From the NCBI RefSeq assembly GCF_001411555.2, contig NC_049911.1, forward strand, positions 35,353,340 through 35,417,339: a stretch of 64,000 nucleotides of DNA, read 5' to 3'. The notes under the pieces were generated by a model. It was not told where the DNA came from, searched no databases, and was given only the letters and a program-made list of their open reading frames with translations. The position numbers and the translations under genes were made by a program. Source of the DNA: Juglans regia (taxonomy: Eukaryota > Streptophyta > Magnoliopsida > Fagales > Juglandaceae). This document shows, piece by piece, positions 37,617-49,950 of the stretch (position 1 is its first letter; every line of letters starts with the position of its first letter).

Positions 37617-40258
37617 TAGGGGTGAACAAAAAGACCGAAGACCCGACCCGGCCTGAATTACCGGACCAACCCGACCCGACCCGAATTACCCGACCCGGTT
37701 TTGTTTTAAAGCGGAAACGGAATACCCGTTACCCAATTTGTTTTTATTTCGTCTAAAACTCACGAATACCCGCTCGACACCCTCTCCCTCGCAGCCGCTC
37801 TCCTCCTCGCAAGCTCACTCTCTCCATCGCAGCTCACTCTCGCCGATCTCACTCTCTCCATCGCAACTCAGAATCAAGGTTAGTGGGTTTAGGGTTTTCT
37901 TCTCCTTTTCTTTTCGTAGCAATGCATAAACATAAATGATTTTGTGTTTAGGGTTTTAGTTGTGAGATTTGAGATCTGTTTTATTTTCCTTGATTGCTTA
38001 ATCGGATTTCGATTTTGTTTTGTTTGTTCTTATTTTTTTGGTTGAGGTTTCAGTGTGATAATGAACCCAATCACACACTGTTTCGTTGGCTTTAGGAAAA
38101 ATAATGCCTTTTTTGAGGGAAACAATTAGTCCAATTTTGCTTTAGAAAAGCAATGCAAGTATTTCCAGAAAGTTTGCTCAGCCTGAGAGCATGAAATGTG
38201 TCTCTGTAGAGGCAGAGTCGCTATGAAATTGTTAAAAAAATTTCAGATTTGCACTGAATCTAAAATGACCAGAAAATCCTTTCCAAAAGTGCCCTGACTA
38301 GATTGAAAAGGTAGGATGGAAATATTTGGATACATGTATCTGCAAATTGCAATGCACGCATTGAAAATTTTCTAGTCAAAATTCAAAACAGGAAATCTAG
38401 TAGGCAAATACGTAACAAACCCATAAGTCTATTGGTCTTATAATGATAGTTAGTAGTTTGTGCTTCTGAATTGGCTAGTTATGATGATAATATGAAACTC
38501 TCAGCCATAATTCCTTGCACTAACTTTGATGACTTTGCATTTACTTTGAGCTCACCGGATTGAATGGATTCATGACAACTTTACTTAACTCGGTAACCTG
38601 CAATGTTGTCATCTGGTGCATGCGACCCTTTTATTTTAATGTTTAGAGTATTGTTACTTTATATTCATAACAGACAACCCTCCAACTTATATATATTTCC
38701 ATAATACATTTTTTTTTTTTTGGGGTGCAGGAATAGAAACTGCATTGGCAGGAGTGCTAATACCAGTAGCTGTGGTCTGTTTATCAGCACTCATCCCCTA
38801 GAATAATAGATAAATAGGCGCTTGAACTCAAGGTTTTTACTTCTGGTGTTGATGTACATCCCTTGCTAGCTGAAGTTGAGGACTTTTATTTATGCTGTAT
38901 GCATATCTATGCTTATATTGTTTTGATGTATGTGAGGTTTGGCGCTTTTTAGCTTGCATGGCCACCATATTGTCGAGACCTTTGGATGGCAGATGAAACT
39001 CTTGTTTTTCACTTTATGAATTATGATGATGATGATGCTACTAATGATTCAATTCATAATAGGAAAGTACGAGAGTGTTATATATGTTTCCAAGTGCGTT
39101 TCCTTTTATTTGCTAAATCCTATTTCTAAACTCTAGTCAAGGGCATATTCATGCGATTGTGGGGGCACCTCTCCTAGTGGGCAAGTATTAAGGCCAGGTT
39201 TGATCATATCAATCACTCCCCCTTTTTGGATCCACTGTTTGTGACTTTAGATGGTAACCCAAGATGATCAGTCATCCCCCAGATGCTACAAGTATTTCTT
39301 TTTAATGAAGATTGCAATGGTTCTGATTGTTGAGTTTGCTGTAGAGGTAGTGCATGAACCAGAATCCTTTATTTATAATATTAGTGCAGATCTGAATGCC
39401 TTTGATCAACTTGTCTTTATTAACATCTTGGCCTGTATTTTGAAATAAATAAATAAAAGAAAAAAAATTAAAAGTATTATTTCAGTATCACATTATCAGA
39501 ACTTCTGTTGTTGGATCATTTAAGTGATAGGCAGACGTCTAGCTACAAAGGATTCACTAAAACAGTTTATCGGATTGAAATATATCATCATCAAAGTATG
39601 TGCTTAAAGAAATACATCCCAACTTGTATTAAGAAGTTCATCGTTGGCAGTTCCATTTACAATGTACATCGCCCAACAAGCATCTGTGATATTTCTCTTT
39701 CATCTATCTAAATTATTTATTCCTTGGACAAATTGATGAATATTGATCGTTTTGTGCTAAACCAGTCAACAATGAGCTCCTCAAGTGCAAGTGCTGACTG
39801 CCTTGGATGGGCAGCAAGATATGAGTATGGAGTTCTATCACCATACAATTTGAAGTAGAAGAAGAGGATGATGAGGTTGATCATTTGCTGTACTAAAGAT
39901 AGAGAAGTAATTTGTTTCTGTTTTTGCTCTTGTTCCTGCTGGGTTGATCATTTACTATACTAGAGTTTTGGTTAGTAGTTGCTGTTTTGAACAGTTTGTG
40001 GGGAATTGGATCAATACCCATCTTTTTTAGTTTTTTCTTGATGTGGATATTTACAAACAGATTTTTTGTAAATTCTTGGACTCAGAAGAATAAGAGACTA
40101 AAATATCTATTTTTCAAATTTGAAAAAAAAAAAAAAGGGTAATTGGGTATTCCGAAAATAGTATTCGGGTCGGGTAATCGGGTATCGTAATAGTCTTGGG
40201 ATCGGGTCGGGTCGGAACATTGAAATTCGGGTTGGATCGAGTCGGGTGAACAGTCCTA
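37617..40258. mobile_element. Non-autonomous hAT-type DNA transposon (2642 bp)
   Basis: The element is bounded by TAGGGGTGAACA at the left and TGAACAGTCCTA at the right (reverse complement TAGGACTGTTCA), typical of short plant hAT ends. It is flanked by an 8-bp target duplication, GACCTAAT (37609-37616) and GAGCTAAT (40259-40266), with one mismatch. Both subterminal regions are rich in CCCGACCCG and its complement (about 37645-37710 and 40150-40250), as expected for hAT transposase-binding repeats. The uninterrupted site is visible at about 31289-31296 in the first copy of the segment, so the insertion followed the duplication. I see no transposase frame or zf-BED motif, so it would need an enzyme supplied in trans. 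CT-rich sequence lies at 37775-37870. Confidence 0.85.
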
Positions 40259-40801
40259 GAGCTAATTGTGAGCCAAAGTGTCGTTAGGCTGGGGGACTGG
40301 GAGGGAACACGGGTAATCTAACCACACTGATGGCCCTAATTGATCACTTCCAGTGAACTGGCATTGTAAGCGCTGGTTATGAGCTTGTCGTTGACAGATA
40401 GGGAATGTGACTAGTAAAAAAACTTGCTAACAGGGGTGATTCGAGGATAAAATTTAAGCTAGCTATATACTTCCCATGAGTTGGCACCCGAGCAAAGAGC
40501 CGCACTTGAGCGTTCTGCCTAAGATATCAACAATGGCGTTTGAACACTCGGAGAGATGCTGGCATACCGAGGAATGACTGATCAGCTGCCTAATTGAATA
40601 GCTATCTTCTGTATTTTACTTATTTTTATCCCTCGATTCCTCTGCAGTTCTATGTATCCCCACCCCCCTACACACCCCCCACCCCCCCTCCCTTCCCCTT
40701 TTTTGGTCAGCCTTTGTCGCGTTAACAAAACAAAAAACAAGAGTTGTACAGTTTGTATCGACAGAACATAAACATTCTATGTGAATAAAGCATGCAGCAT
40801 A
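40259..40801 (+). repeat. Second copy of PPR 3' flank (right part)
   Basis: Matches 31298-31821, resuming after the hAT-like element. The similarity ends at GCAGCATACACAATGGG (about 40794-40810), where unique sequence leading to the SPOC gene begins. This is the right edge of the duplicated segment. Confidence 0.9.
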
Positions 40802-41098
40802 CACAATGGGAGCCCCCCGTTCACTAACATCCAATGTTCCACATTATTCTTGGAAATGCTTCGGTAACTTGACGGTTCCAGGATTTGGAAATTTTTGCCC
40901 TACATCACAAGCTTAAGCTAACCCATTCCCTAACTACCATCTTGATGCGCCCTTTTCTATTGCATGGCAAAATCGGTTGACGGCTTACTCCAGAAACTCA
41001 AAAGCTAACCACCCTGTATTACACTTGAGCTTACAGAATTGCACAGAACTTGTAAATGGGGAATGACATTTAACTATACAAGTGAGACAAAATATATA
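40802..41098 (-). other. Probable 3' UTR of SPOC-domain gene
   Basis: About 300 bp of non-coding sequence between the end of the duplicated segment and the stop codon of the minus-strand SPOC gene. No other feature was seen. The duplication edge therefore lies very close to this gene's transcript end. Confidence 0.5.
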
Positions 41099-44000
41099 TC
41101 AGAAGCCACCATTTTGGGGGGCATTTTGTCGCCAGGCCACGCCTTGCTGCCCAACACCTCGTCCGGGTACCCCATAAAACTGCCCTACTACATTGGGCTG
41201 ACAACCTAAGTTACTTGGTTGCTGGCTATTCCCCTGAACAGGAGGAACCCACCAAGTGCTGCCTTGATGTGGTGGCTGCTGAGGAGCTGATCCCAAAGGT
41301 GGTTGGTCTACCAAGTGCGCTCTCAGCATTGGCTGGTGAAAGCTGTGAATTGACGACTGTTGGGATGATGGAAGTTGGCCTTGAGAGGCTTGTTGTGGCT
41401 GCCACTCCGGTATGTCGTCATCATCATCATTCCATGGTTGAACCGCAACCCCATAACCTCGATTGTCCAGCCAGTTTCCCGAGGGCCCGCCCGCTTTTGG
41501 TTGTCCATATTTGTGTACAAGTTCTCTCATTTGGTTTTGGTCCACAGGGCAAGCTGGGGTTTGGGAGAGTGAATTACTCGCCCCAGAAATATTTTGGATA
41601 AATATTCGTTGTGAAGATGAGACTGAACCACCAGAAAATTTGAACTCGGGAAGATCATCTTCATCCCGGGGACCAAATCCAGGAGGAATATCATCGTCCT
41701 CATCAGGGGAGGGTGTCAAATTGGTAGGGGTTAAGCCCCGAGGTGGGTTTGGTGGCTTTGGTTTGAAACTGGAATCGATATTTGTTTCTTGCTGTCTCCT
41801 AGAAGTGAGATTTTGCTTTTTATGTTTATGGTGTGATGATGAATTGGGTGATATCCGGGAAGTTAACTGAGCCTTTCTCCATACAATAACACCAATTAGG
41901 CCATTATCAATATTATTAAGTGCCTCAATGTGTTCTGCCGGGAGGATGTTGCCGAGCATTTCACGTGTTCTTTTTTGTGGTGGGCAAAAATAAAGTTCCA
42001 CTCCAGGCGCAGGCTCCGAGAAACCCACTCTCTCATCCAAAACATAAGAATCTGCTACCTGCAGTTGAGGTAACACCAGGTACGTAAAACGACTGCCAGT
42101 CCAAATTTGAGAGAGAATATTTAGAAGAGTCATCTGACGGTTCTTACCTCACGAAGACCTGCATGTTCGCTCTCAGAGGACCCCTCCACAAGAACAAAAT
42201 GCATTACCTGAAAAGATAAAAGACACTATTGAAATCTCATTATCTTTTCTACTAGAAAATAGCTCAAACTGAGTATTGAAGAGTCTTTTCAACATGAATG
42301 GGAGTAACACTTTCACGAGTAAGCAAGAGGAAGAAAAAGAGCCTACACTGTTCAATTTAGAGTTACAGCTTATATACAACGTTAACAACTCTTTTCATTT
42401 TTAATTTCACATTCGATAGGTGTTATGTTCTTGTGAGTCACTTTGCAACTATCCAACAACGTCCGGTCAGTTACAGAATTTTTTTTTTTTTTTACCGTAC
42501 TTGGAATTGACATCATCAACTTATCAATACTATTGCTAAACAAAACAAGCAACATGATGAAGAATGCAACCCCAGCTGTTTTAGCCATCCGCGTTTCCCC
42601 AAAGCCTTGAGCTGCCAATTTGTATTCAGGTGATGAAATATATCCATTAACTCTTACCGGACAGCCAACAATGCACAAACCACCCCATCACAATAGACAG
42701 ATCATAGTAAAAACTCCAATATATATAAATGCGAACATTTAACCACAGAATTCTTTTTTTCGTTTAGGATATAATTACTCCTAACAAATCTGATACAGGG
42801 TCTCACTAGCCTGAAACAAAAGTCATTGGTGTATGAGAAGACGGTACACGATGTGAGTGCCATCGGAGGGCTAAATGAAAACATCTCAACTCTCATTCGG
42901 GATTTTGTCTTTCTTTTTATTGGCTTAGAATAGTAGGATACAGCAATACCACGAAAAGAAACATTAGATACCATGACAGCACGACTTCGAGATAGTGAAA
43001 GCTCTTGGAGAAACTTCTCAAAGGCATCAAGCCTTACTCTCCCCTTGATCTCAAGTGAACTGGGCCATTCTTTTGCAGATGTTCTTTCGCCACTATAACA
43101 ATTAAACACAGATCAGCAACCAAGGAACTAAAGCATAAAGATTCATAATCAGTTCAAAAACCAAAATTTAATGATTCTCTTACATTCTCTATAGATAAGA
43201 ATGAATCAGATCAACTGCTACGACAGATAAAATAGGCCATAATGATTTAATTGAATTGACTGATATGATCAATGGGTATAGGTTTTCTGACATCGACAGA
43301 GGTTTGTGTTATGATTCAGTATAGAATTTCTCATTTGTAAATCAGTCACCGGTACAAATACTTTCACATTATCCACCAAAAAGATGCATATTGACAATCA
43401 CAATGATACAAAGCACAGTCATCCATCCCCAAGCATGATATTTTTTTCTTTTTTTAATTAGTATACCTGTTCACAAACATCACGGATAATGTACCTTCAA
43501 CCTCTCCAAACAGTAATGGAGTTAAATGATACAAAAAGTCCGCAATTTGAAATCTATTGGTCATCATTTTTTAACATATTCAGATGTTAATTTGGAAAAC
43601 TATTACCAGTGTATCCACTCTAACTCCCAATTTATTTTCAGCCTTATGATCAAAGAGAAGAACTTAGGACATTCTTACATGCACTTGTAGTGCTGCCACG
43701 ATATATGCATAATGGTAAGAGTAGTTACAGAAACTCAGTTCTTAATTTGAGTCAAAATAGATAAATATCCAACAGATGCGCCGGCCCCAAAACCATAGAT
43801 AACCACATCAAGCAAATGAAATCCATATATAGTATGAAGCACTTTCGCAAGCATGAGGCACATAATCCAAAGCTAGAACAAAGCATACAATTTGAAAGAT
43901 AAAAATGTAGGTCATAGGTCAATAGAGCTGTTCTCGTAAAATAAGTATTAGACAAATATTTACAGCACAGAACACTGAATAAATGTAAGATTGAGTGACT

Positions 44001-46370
44001 AGACACACACCTTTTGAAGATGCTAACCACAGAGGCCTTGGCTGAGGTGTTCAGCTGAAGTGAACCTTCCCAGACATGATCACCTTTGGATACACCAGTA
44101 GGAGGTACAACTTCTGATTTTGCATGGCTGTTTCTAGGTCTGAAATCAGCATAACTTTCACAGGATTTCACTTCAGCATGTCTGACACTTGAATTTACAT
44201 CAGTGTTAGTGTTACTCTTAATAACAGACTCACCATCATTATATTTCACATCAGTATGAGAATCACTTGGTTTCATGTCTGCATGACCATCACCAGATTT
44301 CACACCAGCATCACCTTCATTGAATTTATGGCCAGCATCCGATTTGGAGTATTTTACATCAACTTTTACAGGTTCGTCTGTGGTAATATCATCTTTCAGA
44401 GTAGACTCGGATGACTTCAATGCCAAAGTTGGCTCTGAGCCATCCTTGTCTGAATTGGGGGTAATCTTTCCAGCATCCACTGGTAAATTTTCAAATGGTG
44501 GCTCTGAATCAAGAGATTCCATGAACTCATCTAGAGATACAATAGGAGGAAGAAATTCTGCATCCTTCAATGCATCATCCACAACGAGCCCTTGCATTAA
44601 ATCAGTACTCTCACGGGAAGGAATAGAGAGCATATATGGGATGTTCCGGACTTCCAAATTACTCTCTTCTCCTAAAGTATCGACCTCATCCTTGATTTCA
44701 TCACGTTTAGAAGGGTGAGGGGCGTCCATCTCTTTGATATCTGATTCTCTTCGAGTGAATGAACTAGCACCGACAGAAACCTCGGTAGGAACACTATCAT
44801 CTTGTTCAATTTCTACTTGAAACTCGCCCTTGTGTGTTTTCTTCACCAAACGTCTAATATCAACTTCAGCATCTGGCAAGACAACCATTTGGGCAAGCTC
44901 TTCTGCCTTTGCTATCCGCCACTGGGAAAGCTCCTCAGAAGCAAGTTCCTCTGCAGTCATAGAACATAGCCGTTCTGGGGGAATATCTCCGGACATGACT
45001 CTTTCTCTCAGTTCAGGATTATTGCGATCTTTCAAGTTGAACAGAAGAGACCTTCCCTTCTCTTTGTACTTCTTATTCACACCACCAAATAATTTGAAGA
45101 GTTCAGCTTCAATTTTAAATGCCACAATTTGTGGACTTTGAAAGGCTTCTTCTTTCTGACCTCTCACCATATCATCATACACCAGCTTTTGCTCTTGGGC
45201 GGTATGGAACTCCCCTTTTTCTGCCACCTGCATTTCCGAATCCAGTACCCAAGAGAGTCCATTTCCCTGCAAAAGTTCGTCTTTGGCAAAGAAGTCATCA
45301 ATAAAAGAAACATCTTCACCAGGCAAAACATAACTCGATCGAGTTTCGTGACCATTGAATTTCAGGGTGTGTGTAAAATCACAATTAGCCTCAGCAGCAG
45401 ATTTAAGGGTGTGTGTAAAATCACCATTGGCCTCAGCAGCAGAAATTCTTGCAGACTCACTTTCGCCATTGTTGCTTTTTGGTGCAGACCGGTCATCGCG
45501 GGAGAGCAAAGTTACTTTAGGCTCTACAGATGCACTATCAGGGGCATCAATAGCAGCAGAAAGAGATCCAGCCAGTTGAGAATTCTTCTGAGTCTGCCCT
45601 GACACACTTGCAGAGTCACTATGAGAATTCTGTTTTGGACTTGAAGATTTGTCTTTCTGTTGAGAAACCAATGCCAGCGCACCAGCTAGTGATTCCCTCA
45701 TCTTGGACCTAACAGACTCAAAAGATTCAGTTTGACCCTTAGAAGTTGGTTGCAATGCTGCTGTTTGATTTTTTGGAATAGAAAACCGCTGTGAACCAGA
45801 TTTACTGTATACCACTTTCTTAACTGGTGTCGGCGAACGTTGTGATCCAGGAGTGTTGGACAAGTACTGCGTCTGTACAGCTGATTGATTTGGACCTGAT
45901 GCTTGCTGCAGCCAAGGTCTGTGTTCCAACTGAGCTACCCGTTTGTTAGGAAGAAATAATTCCTGCACAGAAATATTATTGTGCAGAGGTTCCACTGGTG
46001 CCTTCCGCTTATTTGATGCAGACAACTGCTGGTATCCTGCATGATTTAGCATGGTTTCCATTGGTCCCGGTTGCTTGTTGGGGATAAACTGCATTAAGCC
46101 TAGATTATTTGCATTTGGTTCTCTACCTACTGTCTGTATGCTTGTCATTGATAACCTCTCAAACCCAGGATTGCTTGAAAAGGGATCCATTAGTCCCACA
46201 GGCTTGTTTGTTATCGAATGCTGATGGGCTGCAGGAACATTGGATACAGATCCCATCAGTCCCATTTGCATGTCTTGTACTGATGAGTCCACCTTGTTCA
46301 GAATGGGTTCCAATTGACCCATTTGCATGCTTGGTATCGATAAATTCTGAGACACGAGATTGTTTGACAT
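41099..46370 (-). CDS. TFIIS central-domain / SPOC-domain nuclear protein
   Basis: Exons in transcript order: 46370-44011, 43092-42972, 42207-42148, 42058-41099. All have GT-AG borders and the joined frame is exactly 1166 codons plus stop, beginning MSNNLVSQNLSIPSMQMG. Domains: a Gln/Asn/Ser-rich N-terminus; a TFIIS central (TFS2M) domain from about residue 217 (VRSKMRESLAGALALVSQQ) to about 490 (SEELSQWRIAKAEELAQM), with LLFNLKDRNNPELRERVMSG between; an acidic, degenerate-repeat linker; a SPOC domain from about residue 768 (LQLNTSAKASVVSIF, EWPSSLEIKGRVRLDAFEKF) to about 930; and a Pro/Gln-rich, acidic C-terminus. The family resembles Arabidopsis At5g11430/At5g25520 and animal DIDO/PHF3-type proteins, whose SPOC domains can bind the phosphorylated RNA polymerase II tail. 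A role in transcription elongation or co-transcriptional control is inferred. The open frame runs upstream of the ATG only through non-ATG codons. Confidence 0.9.
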
Positions 46371-48058
46371 GACCAGCACGAATAATTTACCATAAACCAC
46401 AATAAGAATCTTCAAATAGTTTCTTGATCCATTATAGTTCAAAACATGCTCCTAAGACTGCGCACCCTTAAGACATGAATCTGCATTCAAAATATAAATA
46501 CTTGCTGAAGATCCTAAAAAAACTACAAACTGAACAAGACTGGAAAAATAAAATACCTATAACACATGGAGATCTTAAATTCCACAGATAAACTTCTAAA
46601 AAGTCAACCACAGAAACAACCAGAATAAAATACTGCAAAAGCAAAATTTTATCAAAACGGATTTTGTGTACATGAATGTGTATGAGTTTAATACCTGTTT
46701 ACTTTTTTATTAGTGATGAACTTAATATGAACTGAACCAAGATACCCGCATTCAAGTCCCAGCAACAGGGTACTCTTTTTCTTAGCATAAAATAAGTGAT
46801 GAACCAAACAAATGTTTTTAAGAGGAGCATATGGTTTAACAGATCTATGCAAGAACTATCACAAGAACATTACAGGCTGTCACCATATCCGCTACACAAT
46901 TTCAATTTATAACATTCAATTAGTGCTGGAAGAAAAAGCTTTTTAAGTGAAATATAGCTCCTATAATGAAAATCTATCAGACAAAATTACAGGAGATGGC
47001 TGCTTACGGAATCAGAACACAGAATATGGAATTTGTTCATCCAATTTCAACTTTTGTTCATCCAATCATTCTATCAGATTAACTGGCAGGATTCACTTAA
47101 AGCCAGAATCTTCTATGCTCTTTGGTAAGTATTAAATCACATATACTCCTGAGAGTGCGAGATAGCTATCTACCCACTGACATTTAAGGAGTATATTCCT
47201 TTTTTCTACCCCCTTATGACTGATTTATTGCAAAATCCAGGGATCTTGAATAACATTCAACAGATCAATTTCCAAATTTCCCAAGTGATGAAACCAAGTT
47301 AATGAATCACCATCTAACTACATTTGTGACCATCTCCTGTAACATTTCAAAGAAGATGCAGTGTCTTTCAACCAACCCTGAATCAGATAGTGTTTGTGAA
47401 CTTTCAAGGGCAACTGGGGGGGATCACACAACAGGAACACGCCACCCCAAAAAAAAAAAAAAACCCTCTTTCAAAATATGCTTGCAATGAATTTTTCCTT
47501 AAATCACATCAATAACTCTCCAAACCCTTTAAGTTTCAAAAATCATTAGCTTATTAATGGAAGTCTCTATCAGCATACCATTTTGCATAAACCACATTTG
47601 AACAAAGCCCAACTTAAAAGATTCCAATTAAAGCTATGTTTTCCCCAGTTACTAGCCGAGTCGTAAAACCTATTGTGAAGTATTTAAATCCAAAACCAAT
47701 AAAATAGTATAAGCCCTAATTTTCGAACTGTCGGTCTATCAGAATAGTATAAGCCATTAAGCCCAAAACCAATAGACCAAAACGCCGTCTATATATTTCA
47801 AATATGAAAAATGAACATATATCAGATTTCACCAATTTTATAGCAGGAAAACCTAATCGCAGAAATCCCACCAGATACCAGAAGAGGACGGAGTAAAGCC
47901 CGATTTATGAACGCAAATATTGGCTTTTCACACGCCTCAATGACAAGTTTCCATCAATTTGCTTCCACAAAACCCTAATGTCATGAGAAACACGAAACGA
48001 GAAAAACCCAGATCGAAAACACTAGCCCTTTACAAAAAACGAAATCAAACAGACTTAA

Positions 48059-48060
<2 letters not shown>

Positions 48061-48098
<38 letters not shown>
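48061..48098. repeat. (GT)n microsatellite
   Basis: About 19 uninterrupted GT units just inside the putative leader intron of the SPOC gene, some 60 bp from the proposed 5' splice site. Likely length-polymorphic. Confidence 0.95.
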
Positions 48099-48156
48099 AG
48101 CTCGATTCAAGAAAGATCCTAGGATGTTGTTATGGCGGTGGGTTAGACCCGATTGT

Positions 48157-48188
48157 TACCTGAACGTAGATTCGCCAGAGAATCAGCG
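48157..48188 (-). repeat. Leader-exon end with 5' splice site, copy 1
   Basis: This 32-bp stretch is repeated at 48350-48381 with one internal mismatch. On the minus strand both contain TCTGGCGAATCTACGTTCAG followed by GTA, so the splice donor is duplicated. Confidence 0.8.
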
Positions 48189-48349
48189 AGCCCTTAGTCC
48201 AAAAGCTGAACTCAGAGAGAGAGAGAGAGAGAGCCGGCTAGAGAAAGATAAGTCTTGGCCTTAAAAGCTTCCCTGCTGCGAGAATCGTAAACCCTAGAAA
48301 ATGGGAGATAACTTATTTATAATTTATAATTTATAATTTGAGAAATATG

Positions 48350-48381
48350 TACCTGAACGTAGATTCGCCAGAGCATCAGCG
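48350..48381 (-). repeat. Leader-exon end with 5' splice site, copy 2
   Basis: Second copy of 48157-48188. It also ends in a CAG/GTA donor-like junction on the minus strand, and could serve an alternative first exon of the SPOC gene located further upstream. Confidence 0.75.
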
Positions 48382-48879
48382 GTTCTCCAGAGCCTGCTTT
48401 TGACACGTGGAACACAATTTACTGATGAACTAGGGTCATACTATAACCGTGCTAAATATAAATTTAGGACATTCAGATTTCGTAAAAAATAAAAATAAAA
48501 ATTATCATTTTTTTATTACAAAATTATCGTTTTTTTTTTAGATTTATATAGGATTTTTACACCCTTATTTAAAAAATAAAAAATAAAGGATTTGTACACC
48601 CTTGACTGCGAGCAATAGGATTAAATTCTAAAAACACATGTTAAATACAATAATATAAAAAAATAATTTTCTCTCACCTGTTCTTAAATACCAAATAAAG
48701 GTAAATATAATCTCAATAGATGTCAATTATAATCTTTATTAATCTTTTTGTAGTATTGGTCCATATGTAATTTGGATTTTCCTTGTATCTAAGGATAATA
48801 GAGCAAGGTTAGTTTGCATAAATTTTTGTGTGTAATTACTTTGTGTCTTTTGTAGTTTTCTTTAACTATTGAAAGGTGA

Positions 48880-48970
48880 TACACTGGAGCTATATTGTTT
48901 GGCTTTTATAATGATTTTAAATTATTTAAACTATAATATTGACTAGTTATTTTAACTCTGGCATGTTCGA
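48880..48970 (+). repeat. Fragment related to 2.8-3.2 kb tandem repeat
   Basis: Contains TATAATGATTTTAAATTATTTAAACTATAATATTGACTAG, shown here only to mark 48908-48947, aligning with the TATAATGATTT core and the following ACATTGACTAG stretch near 3093-3134. Too short to classify. Confidence 0.4.
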
Positions 48971-49130
48971 GAGGTGAGATGAGAATTTTATATTTTATTT
49001 AGAAATTTAAAATATTATATTTTATTATTATTATTATGCTGGAATTTTAAAAAATTGAATTGCTTTATTATATTTTGTATGAGAATTTGAAAAATGTATA
49101 ATGACGAGATGAGAATTATGACAAGTTTTG
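48970..49130. mobile_element. MITE, 'GAGATGAGAT' family, copy 2
   Basis: Begins near GAGGTGAGATGAGAAT and ends near GACGAGATGAGAATTATG. The interior TTTGTATGAGAATTTGAAAA matches 63032-63050 and the reverse complement of the copy at 27.2 kb. Confidence 0.6.
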
Positions 49131-49171
49131 AATCAATTCCTCCTGTTAGAAATTTTGTTGAACCTAATTAA

Positions 49172-49946
49172 TGAAAATCAAGTGAAACTTGGTTGTGAGG
49201 GGATAAACCCCAGGAGCTGGGCCTAGGATTTGGCCAGGACCCAAGCCCACACACAGGACTTGGGACGGCTCAAGATGTCCCCAATAACCTAGACAGCCCA
49301 ATAATAATGGCCCAATATATGAGTCCCAACAAAAGGACAAGAGATCGAGCCACATGGCACCCCTGACAGAGGCGCCCCCAATCCTGACACAATGGAACGG
49401 CCTAACACCCAAGTGCACAAACAGTCAGAGGCGTCCACATCTCTGACACAACTATCAAGATGGCATAGGTGGGCAGGTGAGCCTGTCTGGGCCACGTCGC
49501 ATTTAATGATGTTGGAATGAGCACGTATGGCAGGGTCATGTTGCATTCAAGCATCCTGGAGTCAGTATAGAACGACGCGCTCACCTAGGTGTCAGCAACA
49601 ACCTAGGGCGGATCTGACAAGTCTGACTAGATGCAGGAAGTTGACAAGAATGCGCGATCCGATATGGATCCGCACACCCTTCACAACCACTTCAGGACAT
49701 ACTTTTTTCAAGTATAAATACATCTCTTCCTGCCAATAAGGGGGTTACACTCTCTCTCTCGGACTTGAACATTATTACTATCTCATTTTAGTATTTGTTA
49801 ATTTTTCCTCTTCCACGACTTTAGACTAACTTGAGTGTCGAATGTACCACGACTCCCAACCTCCCCCGTTCTCCTCCTTGCAGGGAAGCCAGGGAAGAGC
49901 CCGAGCATTGTTGGTGTAAAGTAGCTCAGGCATGCGAAACACGACA
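49172..49946 (+). mobile_element. Probable solo LTR (775 bp)
   Basis: Starts TG and ends CA (GCGAAACACGACA), flanked on both sides by TTAA (49168-49171 and 49947-49950) as a short target duplication. A TATA box (TATAAATA, 49713-49720) is followed by CT-rich sequence and a promoter-to-R-like region (GACTTGAACATTATTACT), in the order expected of a Gypsy-type LTR. There is no primer-binding site, gag or pol nearby, so it would be a solo LTR left by recombination. The low-complexity TTAA duplication makes the exact ends uncertain. Confidence 0.6.
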
Positions 49947-49950
49947 TTAA

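Larger units (their letters stand above)
46371..48300 (-). other. 5' leader and leader intron of SPOC-domain gene
   Basis: There is no coding signal for almost 2 kb upstream of the SPOC start codon. A plausible 5' UTR exon lies at about 48158-48290, ending (minus strand) in CTACGTTCAG with a GTAAC donor. A possible acceptor is GTGCGCAG, next to 46460. The intron would be about 1.7 kb. (GT)n and (GA)n microsatellites lie at 48061-48098 and 48213-48232. Confidence 0.45.

Noticed and set aside
41215..41870. Overlapping plus-strand frames over the last SPOC exon
   Set aside because: They are antisense shadows of a Pro/Gln-rich coding exon. The minus-strand frame joins upstream exons in phase and encodes the expected C-terminus.
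44320..45602. Plus-strand frames within the SPOC large exon
   Set aside because: Shadows of the minus-strand coding sequence, lacking any recognisable protein features.
46371..46442. 24-codon upstream extension of the SPOC frame
   Set aside because: No ATG in it; MSNNLVSQ at 46370 is the first in-frame ATG.
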